Assembly (NCBI GenBank): GCA_002104905.1
Contig: MCFE01000024.1
Location: forward strand, 62,001 to 126,000
From: Basidiobolus meristosporus CBS 931.73
Taxonomy: Eukaryota > Basidiobolomycota > Basidiobolomycetes > Basidiobolales > Basidiobolaceae
DNA length: 64,000 nucleotides
Reading direction: 5' to 3'
Position numbers and translations under genes: made by a program. The notes below the pieces were generated by a model that made no database searches, had not been told where the DNA came from, and saw nothing but the letters and a program-made list of their open reading frames with translations. Shown one piece after another: positions 55,301 through 64,000 of the stretch (position 1 is the stretch's first letter; each line of letters opens with the position of its first letter).

Positions 55301-56476
55301 ATCTGGTACACAATACCCATGGCACTCTAAATCTAGCCCCACAGGCTTGTAGCATGTCACAAAAATGCATGGCACTATCTTGGTCCACTGGTACTATCTG
55401 GCACTATATTTAAATATTAGGCCTAAAGTAGAACCTATACAAAGCACTTATAGTGCCAGATAGTACCAGTGGACCAAGATAGTGCCATGCATTTTTGTGA
55501 CATGCTACAAGCCTGTGGGGCTAGATTTAGAGTGCCATGGGTATTATGTACCAGATGCATATCTTCAGTCTGTCTGTGCTCTATTACGTCATGCACAATT
55601 TTGATCCCAAAAAAAAGGTAAAAAAATTGATTTTCTCCCGCACAGTAGGTGAAACACAGGGGCTGCTTTGCATGAATATGCAGAACTATATGTCACACTC
55701 TGTGGCCAAGTTTAGGTCTGCTATGACTCTCAGGCACACTATGGCACTATTTGGCACTCATGGCTCAATGTGGCACTATCCAACGGAACAAGTCTATTGG
55801 CTATTGCAGCCAAATATAAGTTTTTTGTTCATCAAATGGATGTAAAAACTGAGTTTTTGAATGGAGAACTTGATGAGGATGTGTATATGAGCCAGCCTGA
55901 TGGGTTTGCTGACCAAGATAACCCCCATTTGGTCTGCAAGCTTAAAAGTCTCTATATGGTTTCAAACAATCACCAAGAGCCTGGGATTGCAAGATATATT
56001 CTTATTTGGAATCTTCAAATTTCAAAAGGAGTAATGCTCACCATGGTATATACTATATGCCAGATAGGGCAAGTCCAGTTCTATTAGCTTTATATGTGGA
56101 TGACTTTATTATAGCTGCCAATAACCTAGCAACATTGGATGAGAATAAATCCTGCCTATCTAAAGAGTTCAGGATGTCCTATCTAGGAGAACTCAGTTAC
56201 TATTTAAGGATAAAATTCTCCATAGACAGACAAATGCAGACTATCACCCTAAGCCAATCCAAGTATACTCAAGATATATTAAAGAAGTACCAAATGGAAG
56301 ACTGTAAACCAGCAGCTACCTCAATGGAGACAAGCCTTAACTTGGTCAAAACTCAACCAAATCAAGAGAGCTTGGTGCCATCTGTAAGCACAGACTTTCC
56401 TTATCAATCTATGGTTGGGAGTCTGATGTATATCATGCTTACAACACATTCAGATATCTCGTATTTAGTGGGAGTT
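52374..56476 (+). pseudogene. Copia gag-pol of element C, broken
   Basis: The gag ATG is lost (GTG). Many stops and shifts follow through Gag, the protease (WYIDSGASQH near 53230), integrase (CEACIYGKQDRQ near 53740; the DDE region to about 54230) and reverse transcriptase (YVDDFIIA near 56093). The stretch 54780-55040 carries the same frame break as element D at 59540-59845. It is a relic without coding capacity. Confidence 0.88.
55062..55795. mobile_element. Foldback (long inverted-repeat) element
   Basis: 734 bp, almost entirely two inverted arms of about 345 bp each (55062-55408 and about 55450-55795) around a spacer of about 40 bp. The ends are AGACTTGTTCCGTTGG and its reverse complement. 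The target duplication is ATT: the uninterrupted site is seen in element D near 59866 (GAAATTGGCTATTGC). Both arms are dense in TAGTGCCA-type motifs. No transposase, so non-autonomous. The 3-bp duplication would fit CACTA or PIF/Harbinger mobilisation; this is inference. Confidence 0.88.
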
Positions 56477-56823
56477 TGTTGTAAAATTTGTATTTCCACC
56501 TAAATATTCACCTAACTTAGTCACTAAGATCATTACCTTCAAATCCTAGAGAATACTGACCAAATTCCTTGTTGGGATTTACTTAGAATATTTTCAACAA
56601 AATACCAGGTACCCAGAACATGAAATTCTCAAAGCTGTCCAAACAGCCCCAAACTTTGCACACATGTTCTTGGGACCTTCTGTAACCTGTTCTACATGTT
56701 TGCTATGCCAAGACCATGTAAAAGTATAAATACTACTTTTACATTCAATAAATCATTAAGTGAAAACCATATAATCTACTTGTCCTCTCAATCACTTCCA
56801 ATATCTCCAAGACTCTTACAACA
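56477..56823 (+). repeat. Copia 5' LTR, element D
   Basis: 347 bp from TGTTGTAAAATTTG to CTCTTACAACA, with TATAAATAC and AATAAA elements inside. Confidence 0.92.
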
Positions 56824-56835
56824 GGTTATGAGCCC
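56824..56835 (+). promoter_or_regulatory. Copia primer-binding site, element D
   Basis: GGTTATGAGCCC, perfect complement of the initiator tRNA-Met anticodon arm (GGGCUCAUAACC as in yeast). The gag ATG is at 56828-56830 inside it. Confidence 0.82.
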
Positions 56836-59800
56836 CAAGCTGTCACTCTCTGCAATGTCTACTACTGCAATTACTAGAATTTTTCCCACTGCTGAAAAGT
56901 TGGATGGATCTAACTACCAAGTGTGGAAGGTGAAGATTAAAATGCTGCTACAAGAAAGAGGCCTTTGGGATATTGTCATGAGAGAAGGATGCCCTCCTAA
57001 AAATGTGGGAGAGGATGTCTAAAAGTACCAGAAGAAAGAACAAAGTGCCTCTCACTGCATTTACCTTAATGTTAAAGGCAAATTGCTAATTCAATGCTCA
57101 AGAGCAAAAACAGCAAAAAATGCCTGGAAGGCATTAGAAGACACCTACCAGTCATGTTCAGCTGCTAAGAAAATGTATCTGAGACAAAAATTCTTTACTA
57201 CAAAGATGCTGCCAGGAGAAGAAATGAGAATCTAATTAACAGAACTACCCTGCTGGTAGATGAGATGGAATCTGTGGGCGTACCAACTACTGATGAGGAT
57301 GTGATAGTTACCATCCTGAAAAGCCTGACAAACATGTCTCAGGGCCTTGTATCAGCCCTAGAGTCCAGAACTGAAGATTTGATCTTGAATTTTGTATATA
57401 GAAGGCTCCTGGATGAAGAATTAAGAAAGTCAAGCACCAATAAGAAGGAAGAAGAAAATGCTTTAATAAGCAATGATAACCAACAAAGGAGGTACCCAAG
57501 ACCCTACAAAGGCAATAGCAACCTGTTTTGTAACTACTGCAAAAGGAAAGGACACATATTACACCTGTGTCTCAAAAAGAAAGACAATCAGCAAAAGAAG
57601 CCTGAATATGGAAATGCTAAAACAACTGAAGATAGACTATTCATATCTGCATTAAATATGACCACAAACAAGGATTCTCAGACATGGTATATTGACTCTG
57701 GAGCATCTCAACACTTTACACACCAAAAAGAACATTTTACCCAATATGAAGAAATTCCAATCAAGAAGGTTTTCATGGGTCACAATAGAACACTTGATGC
57801 AGTGGGAGAAGGAACTATCCAAGTAAACCTTAGAAGCAATGAAGGAAGCCATACACTGACTTTTAAAGAAGTACTCTATGTACCAGAAATAGCCAAGAAC
57901 CTAATATCTGTAAGCAAGGCCACAGCAGAAGGACTCAGTTTCAGCTTTGACAATTCTGGATGCAAGATCACTGATCAAAATGGTGCCAATATTGCTTTGG
58001 GTATCAGAGATCAGAATCTATACAAGTTGACTTATATTCCATCATATTAAGAAGTCAATATAAGTAACTTCAATGAAGAAACACTAATGCTCTGGCACAG
58101 GAGATTTGGGCACATCATTTTGATTATTTGCGCAAAATGATCAAAGATCAGCTAATTTCTGGAGTAAAAATTGATCCCCCAGCTAATTTAGAGCACTGTG
58201 AAGCCTGCATATATGGGAAACAAGCCAGACAACCATTCAAGAGCTCTGGGTTAATCAAAACTAAGAAAAAATTAGATCTAATTCACTCAGATCTGTGTGG
58301 ACCTATGCAAAATTTATCCTTAGGTGGGATGAAGTATTTAATCACTTTTATTGATGATTATACAAGATACACATGGGTCTACTTCATGGAGAGAAAGGAA
58401 CAAGCTCTGTCTAAGCTCAGGGAGTTTAAAGCCATGGTGGAGAGAGATGTTGTAAAATTTGTATTTCCACCTAAATATTCACCTAACTTAGTCACGTAGA
58501 TCATTACCCTCAAATCCTGGAGAATACTGACCAAATTCCTTGTCAGGATTTACTTAGAATATTTTCACCAAAAATACCAGGTACCCAGAACATGAAAATT
58601 CTCAAAGTTGTCCAAACAGCCTCAAACTTTGCACACATGTTCTTGGGACTTTCCTTAACCTATTCTATGTGCTTGTAATGCCAAGACCAGGTAAAAGTAT
58701 AAATACTACTTTTACATTTAATAAATCATTAAGTGAAAACCACATAATCTACTTGTCCTCCCAATCACTTCCAATATCTCCAAGACTCTTACAACAAGAG
58801 AAACTGGTGAAAAAATCAAGAAAATACGCTCTGACAATGGTGGAGAATATACCTCAAAACTCTTCATCCACTTCTGCAAAATTCATGGGATAAAGCAAGA
58901 CACTACTGTACCATACTCCCCACAGCAAAATGGAGTAGCAGAACGTGCTAACAGATCAATAATTGATATGGCAAGATCTATGATGCGTGATCAAAAATTA
59001 TCCTATCATTTTGAGTGGAATCAGTTGCCACAGCTGTATATCTTAAAAGTAGGAGTTATAACAGAATACTTCATGATTCTACTCTGTTTGAAGCATGGTA
59101 TGGATACAGACCAAGTGTGGAACATCTAAGAATATCTGGGTGTACAGCATATGCCAAGAAACTGCCCGGAAATCAGTCAAAATTTGAGCCAAAAAGTACA
59201 AGATGCATATTATTGGGCTACTGCAATGAGAGTAAAGCATACAGACTCTACAATACCAAAGTAAAGAAGCTAATCAAGTCCAGGGATGTATTGTTTGATG
59301 TCAATCCAAAATTTCACAAAATATGACATCAAATGATGACAAAAATTTGATCTCATGTCCCCCAATAGTGAGAATTAAATCAGAGCAAAAAATGAAATAT
59401 TTTTCACTGCAGAGGACTCTACAAACATGGTTCAGCCTGAATCAGTGCTGAGGAATATCACAGATGTGATCATTCCAGTATCAAATGCCTGAAGATCCAA
59501 TCAGACAAGAAATAATCCAAATCACTATATCAATGAAGGTACAAACTTGGCCTATGCCTATTCACCCCATATTGATGAACCCCAGACTGTAAAAGAGGCC
59601 CTAAATAGCCCTCAGACAAGGTTTTGTAGATCTGCAATGACTGAGGAATATCAGGCCTTGATGGAAAATCAAACTTGGGACTTAGTCAAATTACCAATCA
59701 ACCAAAAATCAATTGGATGCAAATGGGTCTTCAAGACTAATACAAGGTTGCTGGTACAATTGAAAGATACAAAGCAAGACTTGTGGCCAAAGGATACTCT

Positions 59801-61143
59801 CAAACAAATGGACTTGACTATACTGAGACCTTTGCATTGGTAGCCAAGTTTAATCCCATCAGATTGAAATTGGCTATTGCAGCCAAATATAAGTTTTTTG
59901 TTCATCAAATGGATGTAAAAACTGCATTTTGAATGGAGAACTTGATGAGGATGTGCATATGAGCCAGCCTGATGGGTTTGCTGACTAAGATAACCCCTAT
60001 TTGGCCTGCAAGTTTAATAAGTCACTATGGTTTCAAACAATCACCAAGAGCCTGGAATTGCAAGATAGATCCTTATTTGGAATCTTTAAGTTTCAAGAGG
60101 AGTAATGCTCACTATGGTATATATTATAAGCCAGATAGGGCAAGTCCAGTTCTATTAGCTCTATATGTGGATGATTTTATTATAGCCACCAATAACCTAG
60201 CAACATTGTATGAGACTAAATCCTGCCTATCTAAAGAGCTCAGGATGTCCAATCTAGGAGAGCTCAGTTACTACCTAAGGATAAAATTCTCCATAGACAG
60301 AAGTACCCAGACTATCACCCTAAGCCAATCCAAGTATACTCAAGAAATACTAAAGAAGTACAAAATGGAAGACTGTAAACCAGCAACTACCTCAATGGAG
60401 ACAAGCCTTAACTTGGTCAAAACTCAACCAAACCAAGAGAGCTTGGTGCCATCTGAAAGCACTAACTTTCCTTATCAATCTACAGATGGCAGTCTGATGT
60501 ATATCATGCTTGGACACATTCAGATATCTCATATTCAGTGGGAGCTGTCAGCCAACATTATCAGAACTATGGATCTGATCATATTGCAGCAGTTGAGCAG
60601 ATTTTTAGGTACCTAAAAGGAACTACGGATATCTGCTTAAGATACACTTATAACGATTTTGAAAAGGATCTTGTGGGATACTCAGATGCTGATTGGGAAC
60701 AAAACTTGGAAGACAGAAGATCCACCACAGGATACACCTTTCTTTACTGTCAAGCAGCAATTTCATGGAATTCAGGAAAGCAACCAACCATAGCACTTTC
60801 CACCACAGAGGCAGAGTATATGGCAGCCTGTGAAGCTACAAAAGAAGCAATGTGGTTAAGAAAGCTTTTAACATATTTAGGCCTATGTCAAAAAATGCCT
60901 ATCACTTTATTTCAAGATAATCAAGGATGTATACAATTAGGTAGAAATCCAACTCTTCATGCTAGAACTAAGCACCTAGATATTAGACAACATTTTATAC
61001 ATGAAGCTATAGAGAGTAGCTTAGTTAGCTTAGTTTACTGCCCTTCACATTAAATGATTACAGACATATTTACAAAACCATTAGCTAGAGACAAGTTTGA
61101 ATATCTTAGGTCAAAATTAGGACTAGTCAGTATGAACATTTAG
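56828..61143 (+). pseudogene. Copia gag-pol of element D, broken
   Basis: Gag starts at the ATG in the primer-binding site (MSPKLSLSAMSTTAIT) and breaks near 57019. A long open stretch 57265-58050 holds the zinc knuckle (CNYCKRKGHILHLC) and protease WYIDSGASQHF. Integrase has CEACIYGKQARQPF and FIDDYTRYTWVYF, is split by a solo LTR, and continues with the SPQQNGVAERANRS block. Reverse transcriptase has a shared frame break near 59745 and YVDDFIIA near 60163. RNase H (GYSDADWEQNLEDRRSTTGY, then STTEAEYMAACEATKEA) is open at 60538-61053. The original stop is probably at 61141-61143. Confidence 0.9.
58448..58796 (+). repeat. Solo Copia LTR in element D integrase
   Basis: 349 bp from TGTTGTAAAATTTG to CTCTTACAACA, flanked by AGAGA on both sides (58443-58447 and 58797-58801). 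The integrase reading continues after it. Confidence 0.9.
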
Positions 61144-61154
61144 CTGAGTGGGAG

Positions 61155-61486
61155 TGCTGTAAAAATTTGTATTTCCACTTAAATATTCACCTAACTTAGT
61201 CACTTAGATCATTACCTTCAAATCCTAGAGAATACTGACCAAATTCCTTGTCGGGATTTACTTGGAATATTTACCCAGAACATGAAAATTTGATAAGTTG
61301 TCCAAACAGCCCCAAACTTTGCACACATGTTCTTGGGACCTTCCTTAGCCTATTCTATGTGTTTATAATGCCAAGACCATGTAAAAGTATAAATACTACT
61401 TTTACATTCAATAAATCATTAAGTGAGAACCACAAAATCTACTTGTCCTCCCAATCACTTCCAATATATCCAAGACTTATACAACA
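61155..61486 (+). repeat. Copia 3' LTR, element D
   Basis: 332 bp starting TGCTGTAAAAATTTG (mutated end) after a purine-rich AGTGGGAG and ending TTATACAACA. A short internal deletion lies near 61270. Confidence 0.88.
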
Positions 61487-64000
61487 GAAAGTAGAATTAG
61501 GATTTGAGGGCAGTTTGTGACTTTCTTTCCCAACTTACATTTTGGCACATTGATGCATATGGTATCAGAACAAATGTGTATTGTGTGAAACTTGCTGCTC
61601 ACAAACAGGATGGTAATCCATGAATAAGTGTATGCAAAGTGTTGGGTTTTTATGTATTTTTTATCTTTACACTAACCTGCCGGTTCCTAGAAATTCTAAG
61701 ACCTTCATCATACTTTTAATCATTATTCAAGATATAGGCCGTTCATAGCATTCCCTATAAAAAATCCCCAACTTGGAATTCATCTGATTTTCAGCTGGTA
61801 TTCTGATGGTATTTTGCAGGTATTTTTGGTTCAAAATTTCAAATGCAATTTTTGATGGAAGTAATGGGTAGCTAATTACCAAATTTGGTATGGATGCTAG
61901 TTGGCCCAGTCTCCTCCAGCAGAATTTGTTTACTTGCCTGCCCATCATCTTACAACAGAAATATTGAGAGTTGTCAATTCTGAGAAACTTGGAATTCAGC
62001 TGATATTACGGTGGTATTTTGCTGGCCTTTTCTTAACTTTTTTCTTAGGGATTAAGCTGGTTGCTTGCAATTGACATCCATTCATACATGTGTTATAATT
62101 ATCTTACTTTTGTAAACAGGCAGAATGGGAAACTGGTAAGTGGTTTGGAGTATTTGAGAAAGTTTACGTGAGTGGATTTAGCAAGTAATGCAAAAACAAC
62201 GAGGGAATGTGATGAACAACTCTTTGGAACAAAATTGATAAAGTTTGGTGTTGTTTCTATCAAATCAGCATCTTGACGATTTTAAGGAATTATCATGCAT
62301 GACTAATTCCCATTTCAATCTTAATTCAAACAAATCGACCGTGCAATATCAGTTGAACAGTTAAGTGCATCAGTAACTGGTTGTAGTACTTTCCCCTTTT
62401 AATTCCGAAGTACCCCTGTTCCCTCAATCCCACTTGCCTCATCTTGGTTTACTGAACGGCGACGACTTCTTATGCATATTTCTCGGTCTTTGCGGTGCAG
62501 ATTGAAATAAAATATCTTTCGACCTATCTGAGAATACCAAGCACTGACGATACGTCGAAAGACCGTGAAGGTTTAATGCGAGGCTTAGGGACAAATGATA
62601 TTTGGTACCCGGGACATGCCGCAGATTGCTGTCTCACCTCGGCTCCATAGCATATCCTGTCGAGTATGTATGAAACTGAATACCATCAATGCCGGTTTAG
62701 CGTTTTGTTTCGTTGAGGAGCAATTCGTGAAAATACCTCTGCAGAGTATGCGAATTTTGCGATGTTGCGCCTCCGATTTCCTACAAGTCTCTACAATTGA
62801 CCACGTCTGCATTGCTTGAAACAGAATATTTGTCCGGCGATGAATCAGCAGTCATTGCGGAGCTCTACCCTGTTTGCAAAATACGCAAATAAACTTCGCA
62901 TATTGGAAGATACTATCAGCTGAAGCTTCATATTCTACCTGAACGCTAACTTTCTTTGCTTCCTTGTTTTGATAAACCTCGAAAAAATACCGTATATGGC
63001 ATTATGCATCATCGTTTCATTCTACTCCCACCAAATATAGAAACAACGTGGTACCCATATTTTTTCCTCCAGAATTGTGGGGATGCTGAGAAGATAGACA
63101 TTTCTGGATGGGATTCTTGAAAACCATACAAATGCTGGGGTCCGTCGAAGAATTCCCCCATTCAACCGGAGACATGAAATTCTGGCAATGCTTGCAGATA
63201 TTATCGTAAATAACGAGCCTGGAGGCAAACACTGTTCCGCTATCTCCCATTGGATTACCGGAGCCTCTCCATCAATATCATCTGATATTGACTGTTCGGT
63301 AAAGATCTTTAGTAATCAATGAGAAACACTCAACACGGCTGCTGGGCCATCAATGCGCAGGAATAGTGTGGATTACTTGTCCATCATGGAGTTGGCCCAG
63401 GCAAAAGATAGTGCCGGAGTTCCAGATGCGCAGCAAATAACTGGTGCATCCACCAAACTCAGTCACATCGTGATTGGCTGTTGGGCTAGGCGCAAATGAT
63501 CAACGTGAGTGGTAGTTTTTTCGGACCGCTTCTCATTCGTTCTCATGTGCCCATTCAGCATTATGCTTGGCTCAGTGTATAGGGCCAGCACCGCTCTTTG
63601 GGATTATCGGCACGTTATCTTCTCCAAGCCATGTGCAAAAGCCGAAGGTCATGCCATTCTTCGCATGATCCGTCGTTCCTGAGCTGGATCTCACGTAGCA
63701 TCTTTGATGGTTTTGGAAGAGAAAAAACTTGAAATACTAATAATCCTCCAGATAATCCCAAGTCTGGCTTTTAATCTGTTGAGAGCTTCCATTTTCCCAA
63801 TGGGGCATTCGTGCTCCGCAAGTCTGTATGCCCAAGGCTGACCAAAACCCCCGATTTTCCTGGCAGTCATTGAAGGGATCGAGCACCAGGCCTCGACGAT
63901 GTTATTTGCTATTTATGCTTGGCAACGAACGTGTTCAAAGCGTAGGTGCGGAGACAATGCTCTTGCCGAGTTAGACCTAATGCACTCATGAGCAACGATG
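61487..64000. other. Right flank of the transposon island, no gene seen
   Basis: 2.5 kb. The first part (61,770-62,030) has two imperfect copies of a block containing ACTTGGAATTCA and GGTATTTTGC. From about 62,300 the base composition returns to that of the gene-bearing half, but no frame with motifs or splice support was found. Confidence 0.4.

Larger units (their letters stand above)
52027..56476 (+). mobile_element. Copia element C, degenerate, with foldback insertion
   Basis: 5' LTR 52027-52373, then gag and pol through part of the reverse transcriptase. It is interrupted by the foldback element (55062-55795) and cut at 56476 by the LTR of element D. Its own 3' LTR is not found. Confidence 0.86.
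56477..61486 (+). mobile_element. Copia element D, full length but dead
   Basis: The most complete family member, with 5' LTR 56477-56823, primer-binding site, gag, pol to RNase H, and 3' LTR 61155-61486. A solo LTR of the same family is inserted in integrase (58448-58796). The 3' LTR has a deletion and substitutions relative to the 5' LTR, so the insertion is old. Flanks (GAGTT left, GAAAG right) do not form a target duplication. Confidence 0.9.

Noticed and set aside
55120-55845. Open frames in the foldback arms
   Set aside because: They arise from the inverted repeat; the two arms give unrelated readings of the same DNA and no known protein.
36365-64000. CRISPR-like or tandem satellite array in the repeat-rich half
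   Set aside because: Repeats are dispersed LTRs and element bodies, not short regularly spaced units; the genome is fungal.

Overview
This is a window of fungal nuclear DNA. The genes carry many short introns (mostly about 40-90 nt, GT...AG, some with TACTAAT-like branch sites). Several encode fungus-typical proteins: an Ssr4 subunit of SWI/SNF-RSC, a DUF1748/mitofissin protein, an Skt5/Chs4-like Sel1 protein with a CaaX end, Svf1, two Prm10/ThrE-like membrane proteins and aminopeptidase Y. Intron density and the mixed retroelements suggest a zygomycete-grade fungus (for example Entomophthoromycotina) or a basidiomycete such as Pucciniomycotina rather than a yeast. I cannot fix the phylum from sequence alone.

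Layout. Positions 1-36,400 are the gene-bearing half. In order they hold a short hypothetical gene (-), a mitofissin-like gene (-), a GC-richer broken ORF cluster (+), ssr4 (+, 9 exons), a coiled-coil gene (-, 5 exons), a small TATA-driven gene (+), aminopeptidase Y (+), a Ygr210-type YchF/Obg GTPase (-, 13 exons including 20- and 27-nt microexons), two convergent Prm10-like paralogues (+ and -), an Skt5-like gene (-), Svf1 (+, 7-nt first coding exon), a C2H2 factor (+), a divergent cyclin (-) and a PC-esterase-like type II membrane protein (+) whose GDS serine is replaced by proline. Exon joins were worked out by reading frame, splice signals and family motifs.

Positions about 37,000-61,500 are a nested transposon island. 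At least four copies of one Copia family (A-D, LTR about 348 bp), a minus-strand fragment, and solo or partial LTRs surround one 5.9-kb Ty3/Gypsy chromovirus. A Plavaka/CACTA-like transposase relic and a 734-bp foldback element lie nearby; the foldback sits inside a Copia reverse-transcriptase region. The tail (61.5-64 kb) shows no gene I can support.

The most notable signals are in the Gypsy element. An 11-nt stretch at the expected RNA start in its LTR is exactly complementary to the sequence 2 nt after the LTR, which is the arrangement of Tf1-type self-priming. Its gag-pol junction has a canonical -1 frameshift heptamer GGGAAAC, a 6-nt spacer, a perfect 11-bp hairpin with the gag stop in its loop, and an 8-nt downstream match to that loop (possible pseudoknot). 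In the Copia family the primer-binding site matches the anticodon arm of initiator tRNA-Met and contains the gag AUG itself. All transposon coding regions here except the Gypsy gag are visibly broken.
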